Source: FLUQ01 sp031550605
GTDB lineage: Bacteria; Desulfobacterota; Desulfovibrionia; Desulfovibrionales; Desulfovibrionaceae
Direction: 5' to 3'
Assembly (NCBI GenBank): GCA_031550605.1
Contig: JAVBOK010000033.1
Coordinates: 1 to 46,771, forward strand
DNA: 46,771 bases
In this document: positions 31,546-38,929 of the stretch, one piece after another
How positions within the stretch are numbered: the stretch's first letter is position 1
Layout of the letters: every line of letters starts with the position of its first letter
Translations under genes and position numbers: made by a program
The notes under the pieces: generated by a model
Told to the model about the DNA's origin: nothing
Databases searched by the model: none
Seen by the model: only the letters and a program-made list of their open reading frames with translations

Positions 31546-32586
31546 ATGGCCAAGATAATGGATTCCATCCTCGGCTTGTTTTCCAGTGATCTCGCCATTG
31601 ACCTGGGCACGGCGAACACGTGCGTGTATGTGAAGGGCAAGGGCATCGTGCTGCGTGAGCCGTCGGTGGTGGCGGTCAAAAAAGATTCCCGCGGGGCCAA
31701 CATGGTTCTGGCCGTCGGGCAGGACGCCAAACGCATGCTGGGCAGAACCCCCGGCAACATCCAGGCCATCCGCCCCATGAAGGACGGGGTTATCGCCGAT
31801 TTTGAAGTGGCCGAATCCATGCTGCGCCATTTTATCTCCAAAGTGCACAATTCCCGCCGTCTGGTGCGGCCCCGCATCATGATCTGCGTGCCCACCGGCA
31901 TCACCCAGGTGGAAAAACGCGCGGTCAAGGAATCGGCCCAGAGCGCGGGCGCGCGCGAGGTGTACCTGATAGAGGAACCCATGGCCGCGGCCATCGGCGC
32001 GAATCTGCCCATTCAGGAACCCACCTCGAACATGGTCGTGGACATCGGCGGCGGCACCACGGAAGTGGCGGTCATCTCCCTTTCGGGCATCGTGTATTCC
32101 AAATCCGTGCGCGTGGGCGGCGACAAGATGGACGAAGCCATCATGACCCACGTCAAGCGCAAGTACAACATGCTGATCGGCGAATCGTCGGCGGAAGAAA
32201 TCAAGATCAGCATCGCTTCCGCCTATCCCATGGACCCTGAACAGGAAATGGAAGTCAGAGGCCGGGACCTTGTCACCGGCATTCCGCAGAATATCATCAT
32301 CACCTCTGAAGAAGTGCGCAAGGCCATATCCGAACAGGTGGACAGCATTGTCCAGGCCGTGCGCATCGCCCTGGAGCAGACCCCGCCGGAACTGGCGGCC
32401 GACATCGTCGTGCGCGGCATCGTGCTGACCGGCGGCGGCGCGCTGCTCAAGGGGCTGGACCAGCTTCTGCGCGAAGAAACATCGCTGCCGATCACGGTGG
32501 TGGACGATCCTCTCTCCACCGTCGCCATCGGCACCGGCAAGGCTCTCGACAATATCCATATCCTGAAGGAGGTCTGCATAGATTAA
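31546..32586 (+). CDS. mreB: rod-shape-determining protein MreB
   Basis: A 346-residue bacterial actin. It polymerises with ATP beneath the inner membrane and guides sidewall peptidoglycan synthesis. The phosphate-1 loop is DLGTANTCVYV (17-27), phosphate 2 is DIGGGTTEVAVIS, and the adenosine motif GGGALLKGLD is near the C-terminus. Length is standard. The start ATG has only a weak AAGG upstream, so a second in-frame ATG four codons on is possible. It heads the cluster mreB-mreC-mreD-mrdA-rodA. Its TAA stop (32584-32586) overlaps the presumed ATT start of mreC. A promoter in 31426-31545 was not resolved. Confidence 0.97.
   Translation: MAKIMDSILGLFSSDLAIDLGTANTCVYVKGKGIVLREPSVVAVKKDSRGANMVLAVGQDAKRMLGRTPGNIQAIRPMKDGVIADFEVAESMLRHFISKVHNSRRLVRPRIMICVPTGITQVEKRAVKESAQSAGAREVYLIEEPMAAAIGANLPIQEPTSNMVVDIGGGTTEVAVISLSGIVYSKSVRVGGDKMDEAIMTHVKRKYNMLIGESSAEEIKISIASAYPMDPEQEMEVRGRDLVTGIPQNIIITSEEVRKAISEQVDSIVQAVRIALEQTPPELAADIVVRGIVLTGGGALLKGLDQLLREETSLPITVVDDPLSTVAIGTGKALDNIHILKEVCID
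32566..32572 (+). promoter_or_regulatory. strong ribosome binding site for mreC
   Basis: AAGGAGG, a near-perfect Shine-Dalgarno sequence, lies within the end of mreB, 9 bases upstream of the ATT at 32582. Its position decides the mreC start. Confidence 0.8.
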
Positions 32587-33544
32587 CGCCTTCAGAATTC
32601 GCCGCATCGTCTGGGCGGTCATTTTCGCCCTGTTCGCTTTTCTTGCCCTGTACACGTGGAACACCCGGACCGGGTATCTGGACCTGCTCGCGGAGCGCAG
32701 CGGGCTTGAGGTCACGGGGTTCCTTCTGCGGCCCGGCGTCTGGGCCAAGGATACGCTCGCCGGATACTGGAAACAGTATCTCGCCCTGGTGGGCGTCGCC
32801 GAAGAAAACGCCCGCCTGCGCGACGAAGTGCGGCGGGCCGAATACTCCCTGGCCTCCATGCGCGAAGAAAAAGCCGAACTGACGCGGCTGCGCGATCTGA
32901 TGGCCTTTTCTCCCCCCGAAACCTGGCATACCATGGGTGCGCGCGTGCTGACCGGCCGTTTCGGCCCCGCCGCCGCCCTTGAATCCGTCATGATCAACAG
33001 GGGATTCGCTTCCGGCGCCGCCCCCGGCACGCCCCTGGTTACGCACCAGGGCCTCGCGGGCAGGGTCTTCCGCGCTTCCGCCCACACGGCGACGGTGCTG
33101 TTGCTGACGGACCGCGCCTTCCGGGTCGCCGTCGTCACCGAAAAGGGCCGGGTGCCGGGCGTGCTGGCGGGAACAGGGGCGCGCGCCAACCTGGAAGTGC
33201 GCTACGTGGCCCCGAACATGCCGGTGGAACCGGGCGAACTGCTGGTCACTTCCGGCCTTGACGGCGATTTTCCCAAAGGCGTCCCCGTGGCCAGGGTCAT
33301 CAGCGCGGAACCGGGCAACGAAACCCTGTTCCAGCAGGTTCAGGCCGCGCCCCTCGTGCCGCTTGACACCATGGAAGAGGCGCTTCTGCTTATCCCGCCC
33401 GCGGAATGGCCCGGCAGACAGGCCGCCCGCGCGGACGCGCGGGAACCTGTCCCCCCCGTCCTGCGCCAGGGCGCGGCGAAAGGCGCCGCGGTCCCGTCGG
33501 GCACCGTGAACCAGGGGACGCTTCGCCGCCCGGCGGCCCGTTGA
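32582..33544 (+). CDS. mreC: rod-shape-determining protein MreC (ATT start)
   Basis: A 320-residue bitopic membrane protein of the elongasome that links MreB to the periplasmic enzymes. No ATG, GTG or TTG exists in frame before the GTG at 32789, and starting there would lose the essential membrane helix. The frame opens after a TAG (32579-32581) and at once reads ATT-AAC-GCC, with AAGGAGG upstream, giving INAFRIRRIVWAVIFALFAF, a normal MreC membrane anchor. A coiled coil (about residues 65-100, EENARLRDEVRRAEY) and the beta-rich MreC domain (ARVLTGR onward) follow. The Ala/Pro-rich tail after residue 280 is long. The ATT start is inferred; a sequencing error should be excluded. Confidence 0.85.
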   Translation: MNAFRIRRIVWAVIFALFAFLALYTWNTRTGYLDLLAERSGLEVTGFLLRPGVWAKDTLAGYWKQYLALVGVAEENARLRDEVRRAEYSLASMREEKAELTRLRDLMAFSPPETWHTMGARVLTGRFGPAAALESVMINRGFASGAAPGTPLVTHQGLAGRVFRASAHTATVLLLTDRAFRVAVVTEKGRVPGVLAGTGARANLEVRYVAPNMPVEPGELLVTSGLDGDFPKGVPVARVISAEPGNETLFQQVQAAPLVPLDTMEEALLLIPPAEWPGRQAARADAREPVPPVLRQGAAKGAAVPSGTVNQGTLRRPAAR

Positions 33545-33554
33545 CGGTGCGGCC

Positions 33555-34040
33555 ATGACGCTTTCTCCCGCGTACCGCAGCGTTCTCTGGTGGGCCGTCT
33601 ATCTGTGCCTTGCCCTGTGGGTGCAAAAAATCCTGCCCGGCATCGACGCCTTCACCCCCGCGCTGATCCTCGCCTGTCAGGAAAAACACCCCTGGCAGCT
33701 TTTGTGGCTCATGCTGATCTGCCTGCTGATCCAGGAAGGCACCGGCAACCTGGCTTTCGGCGGCGGCATCCTCTATTACGGCGCTCTGGTGGCCATGTTC
33801 CGTATCGGGCAGCTGTTTTTCGTCACCAGCGGGCTCTTTTTCGTGCTGCTGCTGTCTCTGGGCCTGGGCCTGGTGCGCGCGGGCATCCTGCTGACGTTCA
33901 TCTCCCTGCAGAGTCTGGCGGTACCGCCTTTGCGGCTGGCGGAAGAGACGCTGGTCCAGGTTCTGCTTATCCCCCCCCTGTGGGGCGCGGCTCTTTTGAC
34001 CCGCAGATGGTTTGTGCGCCATGAAGACGATGGAATTTGA
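33555..34040 (+). CDS. mreD: MreD-like rod-shape membrane protein
   Basis: A 161-residue inner-membrane protein with about five hydrophobic helices (WWAVYLCLALWV near residue 12; LLWLMLICLLIQEG near 48; YYGALVAMFRIGQLFFVTSG and LLLSLGLGLVRAGILLTFI later). The sequence is divergent, as usual for MreD, but the place after mreC, the length and the topology support the name. It partners MreC in the cell-elongation complex. The start of mrdA overlaps its last 20 bases. A run of eight C residues at 33971-33978 lies in the coding sequence. Confidence 0.8.
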   Translation: MTLSPAYRSVLWWAVYLCLALWVQKILPGIDAFTPALILACQEKHPWQLLWLMLICLLIQEGTGNLAFGGGILYYGALVAMFRIGQLFFVTSGLFFVLLLSLGLGLVRAGILLTFISLQSLAVPPLRLAEETLVQVLLIPPLWGAALLTRRWFVRHEDDGI

Positions 34041-35829
34041 GCCGGAAGGGCACCAGGCGCCGCGCATCGGCCTGTTTCTGCTGTACGGCTGCGTCGCGTT
34101 CCTGTTTGTGTTCTTCGTGCTGCGGCTGTGGTATCTGCAGGTTCTGCGGGGCGAAGACTACGCCCGCCAGGCGCATGAAAACCGGCTGCATCTGGAACGG
34201 ATATATTCCAACCGGGGTCTGATCCTGGATAGAAAAGGCCGGCTGCTGGCCGAAAACCGCCCGGCATACTGCATCGCCGTCACCCGCGACGACTGCCCGG
34301 ACATCCCGGCCTCTCTCGCCCAGATCAGCCAGTGGACAGGCGTCCCCCCGGACACGCTGACCGCCAAATACCAGCAGGACCGGAGCAAGGTTCTGTCCTT
34401 CGAGCCCCAGATCCTGATTTCCGACATCCCCTTCGCCATCCTGATGCAGATTGAAACGCAGCTGCCCCAATGGCCGGGGCTGTCCATCGTCATCCGCCAG
34501 CGCCGCCATTACCCGCAGGGGCCGCTTTTCTCCCATATCCTCGGTTACGTGGCCGAAGCGAACGAAAAAGAAATGGAAGCGGACAAGGAACTGGCGCTGG
34601 GCGACATCGTGGGCAAACAGGGCCTGGAACTGCGGCTGGAAAAACGTCTGCGCGGGAAAAAGGGCCTGCAGGAAATCGAAGTGGACGCCAAGGGCAGGCA
34701 ACTGGCGCGCGACGTCAAAGAGGCGCCCGTCGGCGGCGAGAATATCGCGCTGTCCCTGGACATGGACATGCAGCAGGCGGCGGCCGACGCGCTGGGCGAC
34801 GAGGCGGGCAGCATCGTGGTCATGGAACCGTCCACCGGCCGGCTGGTCGCCCTGCTGACCAAACCGGCCTTTGACAACAACGCCTTTGCCGCGAGGCTTT
34901 CGCACAAGGAATGGGAAGCGCTGCGCACCGATCCCCGCCATCCCCTCATGAACCGCAGCATCCAGAGCGTGTATCCGCCCGGTTCCGTATGGAAGCTGAT
35001 GATGGCGGGCCTTGTCCTGTCCGAAGGCATCAGCCCCAAGGAAACCGTCAACTGCACCGGATCGGTGCATCTGGGTTCCCACACCTTCCGCTGCTGGCGG
35101 GCAGGCGGGCACGGCCGAGTTGACATGCTGCAATCGTTGGTGCAATCGTGCGACGTATACTATTACCAGATGGCGGAACGCATCGGCATCGACAAGCTGG
35201 CCGCCTATGCCAAAGCCTGCGGTTTCGGCGATCTGACGGGCATCAACCTGCCCCATGAGCAGAAAGGGCTTGTTCCGGACAGGGCCTGGCGGCGCAGCCG
35301 CGGGGAAACCTGGCAGAAAGGGGAAACCCTGAATGTGTCCATCGGGCAGGGCTCGACCCTCGTCACCCCCATTCAGTTGGCGACCTTTGTCGCCGCCCTG
35401 GTCAACAACGGGGTCATACTCAAGCCCAACCTGATGGCCACCGCGCCGCCGGAGCGGAAAGGCACGCTGCCCATGTCGCCGGAAGCGCGCAAATTCATTC
35501 TGGACGCCATGCGCCAAACCGTCGAAGCCCCCGGCGGCACGGCAAAGCGTCTGTACCGGCCGGACGCCGTCATCGGCGGCAAGACCGGCACCGCCCAGGT
35601 GGTGAAAATCGGCGACGTGCGCCTGAAAAAGCACCAGATGAGCTACGAACATCGCGACCACGCCTGGATCGCGTCCTGGGGCACCAAGGACGACAAGACG
35701 TACGTGGTCATTGTCATGCTGGAGCACGGCGGCGGCGGCGGCGCGTCCGCCGGTCCCGTGGCCCGGCAGATGTACGAAAGCCTTTTCGGCCCCGCGCCCG
35801 CGGAAAAAGGAAAGGAGCAGCGCCAATGA
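34021..35829 (+). CDS. mrdA: penicillin-binding protein 2 (elongation transpeptidase)
   Basis: A 602-residue inner-membrane transpeptidase that cross-links peptidoglycan during sidewall growth. The ATG at 34021 is used; another lies nine bases on, and neither has a strong ribosome site because translation is coupled to mreD. A single membrane helix is near residues 20-40, then the pedestal domain (NRGLILDRKGRLLAENRPAY). The catalytic motifs are SVWK (Ser322, Lys325), SCD (Ser376) and KTG (Lys521), in the normal class B order. It works with RodA, the glycosyltransferase encoded next, whose ATG overlaps the mrdA stop (ATGA). Confidence 0.96.
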   Translation: MKTMEFEPEGHQAPRIGLFLLYGCVAFLFVFFVLRLWYLQVLRGEDYARQAHENRLHLERIYSNRGLILDRKGRLLAENRPAYCIAVTRDDCPDIPASLAQISQWTGVPPDTLTAKYQQDRSKVLSFEPQILISDIPFAILMQIETQLPQWPGLSIVIRQRRHYPQGPLFSHILGYVAEANEKEMEADKELALGDIVGKQGLELRLEKRLRGKKGLQEIEVDAKGRQLARDVKEAPVGGENIALSLDMDMQQAAADALGDEAGSIVVMEPSTGRLVALLTKPAFDNNAFAARLSHKEWEALRTDPRHPLMNRSIQSVYPPGSVWKLMMAGLVLSEGISPKETVNCTGSVHLGSHTFRCWRAGGHGRVDMLQSLVQSCDVYYYQMAERIGIDKLAAYAKACGFGDLTGINLPHEQKGLVPDRAWRRSRGETWQKGETLNVSIGQGSTLVTPIQLATFVAALVNNGVILKPNLMATAPPERKGTLPMSPEARKFILDAMRQTVEAPGGTAKRLYRPDAVIGGKTGTAQVVKIGDVRLKKHQMSYEHRDHAWIASWGTKDDKTYVVIVMLEHGGGGGASAGPVARQMYESLFGPAPAEKGKEQRQ

Positions 35830-36941
35830 CCCCCATGGACCGCCGCCTTATCACCCACGCCAACTGGAGCCTGGTCGGTTTCCTGGCCCTGCTCTTTTGC
35901 ATCGGCCTTGCCAATTTGTATTCCGCAAGCGGCATCCGGCTCGGCGAAGGGGTGGAAGTTTCCTCGTACTACCAGCAGCAGATGGTCTGGGGCGGGGTGG
36001 GCGTCTGCATCATGGTCGCCTGCATGTCTTTTGATTACCGCCATCTGAAAAGCCTGGCCCCGATTCTGTTCATCGGCAGCATCATCCTGCTGGCGCTGGT
36101 CCTGGTCATGGGCACGTCGGCCAAGGGCGCTGCCAGATGGCTGCACATCGCGGGCCGCCCCTTTCAGCCCAGCGAGGTGGCCAAAGTCAGCGTGCTGATC
36201 ATGGGCGCGAAAATGCTAGCCCTTACACGCGAACCCCTGGGCTGGCGGCAGCTTTTCGCCATCCTCCTCATGGGGTTCATTCCCGCCGGCCTTATCTTCC
36301 GCCAGCCGGATCTGGGCACCTGTCTGCTGGTGCTGCTGCTGCTCGGCGGCATGATCATGTACCGGGGGGTGAAAGGCTATGTGCTGAAAGTCTGCTGCGT
36401 GGTCGTTCCGCTGCTGCTGCCGGCGGGCTGGCTGTTCCTCAAGCCGTACCAGAAACAGCGCCTGCTGACCTTCTGGGATCCGAGCAACGACCCGCTGCAC
36501 ACGGGGTACCACATCAACCAGTCGCATATCGCCATCGGGTCCGGCCAGATGTGGGGCAAGGGCTTTCTGGAAGGCACCCAGAACCAGCTGCGCTTTCTGC
36601 CCGAAAAGCATACGGATTTCGCCTTCTCCGTATTCGGCGAGGAACACGGCTTTATCGGCTGCGTCCTGCTGCTCGCCGTCTTCTGCTTTTTCCTGCTGAG
36701 CATCCTGAACACGGCCCGCGACGCCAAAGACCGCTTCGGCAGCATTCTGGCGGCCGGGATCTTTTTCTACTTCTTCTGGCAGATCCTGATCAACATGGGC
36801 ATGACCATGGGATTGATGCCGGTGGTGGGCATTCCGCTGCCCTTCATCAGCTACGGCGGGTCCGCCACCCTGGTCAATTTCTGCCTGCTGGGGATCGTTC
36901 TCAACATCTCCATGCGGCGCTTCGTCTTCAAGACCACGTAG
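35826..36941 (+). CDS. rodA: rod-shape peptidoglycan polymerase RodA
   Basis: A 371-residue SEDS-family glycosyltransferase with about ten membrane helices. It polymerises lipid II into glycan strands with PBP2. Family blocks are GAARWLHIAGRPFQPSEVAK, FRQPDLGTCLLVLLLL (containing the catalytic Asp of the 'QPD' motif), TGYHINQSHIAIGSGQ and LPFISYGGSATLVNFCLLGI near the end. AAGGAG precedes its ATG, which overlaps the mrdA stop by four bases. The length is standard. It ends the mre-mrd operon; a new promoter for the bactofilin gene lies just downstream. Confidence 0.97.
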   Translation: MTPMDRRLITHANWSLVGFLALLFCIGLANLYSASGIRLGEGVEVSSYYQQQMVWGGVGVCIMVACMSFDYRHLKSLAPILFIGSIILLALVLVMGTSAKGAARWLHIAGRPFQPSEVAKVSVLIMGAKMLALTREPLGWRQLFAILLMGFIPAGLIFRQPDLGTCLLVLLLLGGMIMYRGVKGYVLKVCCVVVPLLLPAGWLFLKPYQKQRLLTFWDPSNDPLHTGYHINQSHIAIGSGQMWGKGFLEGTQNQLRFLPEKHTDFAFSVFGEEHGFIGCVLLLAVFCFFLLSILNTARDAKDRFGSILAAGIFFYFFWQILINMGMTMGLMPVVGIPLPFISYGGSATLVNFCLLGIVLNISMRRFVFKTT

Positions 36942-36946
36942 CATGC

Positions 36947-36975
36947 TTGATTCAAAAAGGAAATTCGGGCATTAT
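36947..36975 (+). promoter_or_regulatory. candidate promoter of the bactofilin gene
   Basis: TTGATT (36947-36952), a 17-bp spacer and CATTAT (36970-36975). The bactofilin start is 43 bases downstream. Confidence 0.5.
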
Positions 36976-37017
36976 CGGCAACTATGCTGAAGACACTCCC
37001 GCATAAAGGAGCGGACC

Positions 37018-37377
37018 ATGGCAAAAGACGAATTCAACGCCTTTCTCGGAGCGGGCACGGTATATCAGGGGCAGTTGAATTTTCTTGGCGCCGTCCGCAT
37101 TGACGGCCAGTTCGTCGGCGAAATCAAGTCCGAAGGAACGCTGATCCTCGGCCAGGACGCCAAAGTGGAAGGCAACGTGCACGTCAGCCAGCTGATCCTC
37201 AGCGGGAGCATCAGCGGCGACATCACCGTCACGGGCAAGACCATCATGCACAAAACCGCCCACCTTACGGGGGATTTCGCGACCAAACTGCTGATTATGG
37301 AAGAAGGCGCCGTTCTGCAGGGTAAAATCAGCATGGACCCCTCGCGGGAGACGGCGGGCAAAGAATCCGCGGCCTGA
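37018..37377 (+). CDS. bactofilin (polymer-forming cytoskeletal protein)
   Basis: A 119-residue cytoplasmic protein after AAAGGAG. The central part is the DUF583 right-handed beta helix, seen as short rungs such as GAVRIDGQFVGEIKSEGTLI, GQDAKVEGNVHVSQL and ISGDITVTGKTIMHKTAHLTGD. Bactofilins polymerise without nucleotides and often recruit cell-wall enzymes or organise polarity. The gene lies between the elongasome cluster and the sugar-transferase gene, which suggests a role in envelope or shape. Its N-terminal residues are short, as usual. No membrane segment is present. Confidence 0.93.
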   Translation: MAKDEFNAFLGAGTVYQGQLNFLGAVRIDGQFVGEIKSEGTLILGQDAKVEGNVHVSQLILSGSISGDITVTGKTIMHKTAHLTGDFATKLLIMEEGAVLQGKISMDPSRETAGKESAA

Positions 37378-37399
37378 ACCGTTTTCAAGGTTGTTTTTC

Positions 37400-38830
37400 A
37401 TGGCGCAGCATTTTTTCCGCTCCACTTTTTTGGCCTTGTGCCTCTGCGACTGCGCTGCCGTTCTGTTTTCCTGCACCATCGCAGTGCTGCTGCGCGCGGC
37501 CTTCGGCGGCATCGTGTTTTCCCTGTACGCCGGCGCCCTGTCCTTTTTGCTCATTTTTCCCCTGCTGTACCTTACCCTGGGCCTGTATCCGGGCCTTTTT
37601 CTGCGCAATCCCGAAGAGTTGAAACGCCTCACCATCGCCACCAGCACCGGCTTCATGCTTCTGGCCCTGGTGTTTTTCCTGGCCAAGGCCGGGGCGTCCT
37701 ATTCCCGCGCCGTGCTGCTGCTTGCCTGGTTTTTCTGCCTGTTCAGCGTGCCCTTTGCCCGCTGCGTGCTGCGCCGGCGTTGCGGCAGGGCCCCCTGGTG
37801 GGGGTATCCCTGCGTTCTGTTCGGCCGGGGAAAACATATAACCGCCCTTTGCCGGGCGTTTTCCGGCGCGGCGAACCAGGGGCTGCGCGCCACGGTCCTG
37901 GTGCTGCCCCACGGCGACCCTGTTCCCGAGTGCGCGGATTTCACGGACCGTTTGCGCATCGTGCGCGCCGACCCCGCGGACAGCGCGGACAGAGAAACCC
38001 TGTCGTCCCTGGCCGCCGCGATTCCCGGCGTGTATGCCGTGCTCAGCCTTGCCGGGTTCAGCGACAGCGAACGCCTGCGGTGGATGCAGTGCATCGACAT
38101 CCGGTTTCAACGTGTGGTGGTGGTTCCCGAAATGCCCCTGGGCGGCAGAATCTGGGCCATGGCCGCCACCATCGGCGACATGCCCGGCCTGCTTCTGCGC
38201 CAGAACCTGCTCGACGCGCGCAGAATGGCGTCCAAACGGTTTCTTGATCTGGCCATCACGCTGCTGGGCGGCATTCTGCTCTTTCCTCTGCTCTGCGGCC
38301 TTGCGTACCGCATCCGCCGCGACAGCCCCGGGCCGGCCCTGTTCCGGCAGGAACGCATCGGCCGGAACGGCAGGCGCTTTATGGTCTACAAATTCCGGAC
38401 CATGGTTCTTGACGCGGAGGAAAGGCTGGCCGCGCATCTGGCCGCGAACCCGGACGCGCGGGCGGAATGGGAAGCGACCCAGAAACTGAAGGACGACCCG
38501 CGCATCACCGGGGTCGGGGCTTTTCTGCGCCGGACCAGCCTGGACGAACTGCCCCAGATCATCAACGTGCTGCGCGGCGAGATGAGTCTGGTGGGACCGC
38601 GGCCCATCGTGGAGGACGAAATCGCCCGCTACGGCGAATACTTCACGCTGTACGGCAGAGTCCGTCCCGGCATCACCGGCCTGTGGCAGGTGTGCGGCCG
38701 CAACAACCTGCCCTATCCCGACAGGGTCAGCCTTGACCGGCATTACATCTGCAACTGGTCGCTGTGGATGGACCTTTCCATCATCATCCGGACCATCCCC
38801 GAAGTGCTGCGCTGCTCCGGAGCGTATTAG
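37400..38830 (+). CDS. undecaprenyl-phosphate sugar-phosphate transferase (WbaP type)
   Basis: A 476-residue inner-membrane enzyme that transfers a sugar-1-phosphate to undecaprenyl phosphate, the first step of O-antigen or capsule unit synthesis. The ATG at 37400 follows AAGG. Residues 1-130 contain four to five hydrophobic helices; a Rossmann-like domain (about 130-270) follows. The catalytic C-terminal bacterial sugar transferase domain begins KRFLDLAITLLGG and has YKFRTM, DDPRITGVGAFLRRTSLDEL, PQIINVLRGEMSLVGPRPI and RPGITGLWQVCGRN. The sugar cannot be told. It follows the bactofilin gene by 22 bp, so the two may be co-transcribed, and it ends at a terminator. Confidence 0.92.
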   Translation: MAQHFFRSTFLALCLCDCAAVLFSCTIAVLLRAAFGGIVFSLYAGALSFLLIFPLLYLTLGLYPGLFLRNPEELKRLTIATSTGFMLLALVFFLAKAGASYSRAVLLLAWFFCLFSVPFARCVLRRRCGRAPWWGYPCVLFGRGKHITALCRAFSGAANQGLRATVLVLPHGDPVPECADFTDRLRIVRADPADSADRETLSSLAAAIPGVYAVLSLAGFSDSERLRWMQCIDIRFQRVVVVPEMPLGGRIWAMAATIGDMPGLLLRQNLLDARRMASKRFLDLAITLLGGILLFPLLCGLAYRIRRDSPGPALFRQERIGRNGRRFMVYKFRTMVLDAEERLAAHLAANPDARAEWEATQKLKDDPRITGVGAFLRRTSLDELPQIINVLRGEMSLVGPRPIVEDEIARYGEYFTLYGRVRPGITGLWQVCGRNNLPYPDRVSLDRHYICNWSLWMDLSIIIRTIPEVLRCSGAY

Positions 38831-38861
38831 GGCAGTTTCGCCCTGATCTGTTCGGATACAT

Positions 38862-38902
38862 GGAACGGCCCCGCATTCCGCATGCGGGGCCGTTCCGATT
38901 TT
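38862..38902 (+). terminator. bidirectional terminator between the WbaP-type gene and lptD
   Basis: A perfect 15-bp stem GGAACGGCCCCGCAT (38862-38876) with its complement (38882-38896), loop TCCGC, then GATTTT. It separates two convergent genes and may serve both. Confidence 0.85.
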
Positions 38903-38929
38903 CGCGCGCGCGGGGGCGAACGGCGGCGT

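Noticed and set aside
32569..32790. A programmed frameshift making one MreB-MreC fusion
   Set aside because: mreB ends cleanly at TAA and mreC has its own perfect Shine-Dalgarno sequence, and no slippery heptamer is seen at the junction.
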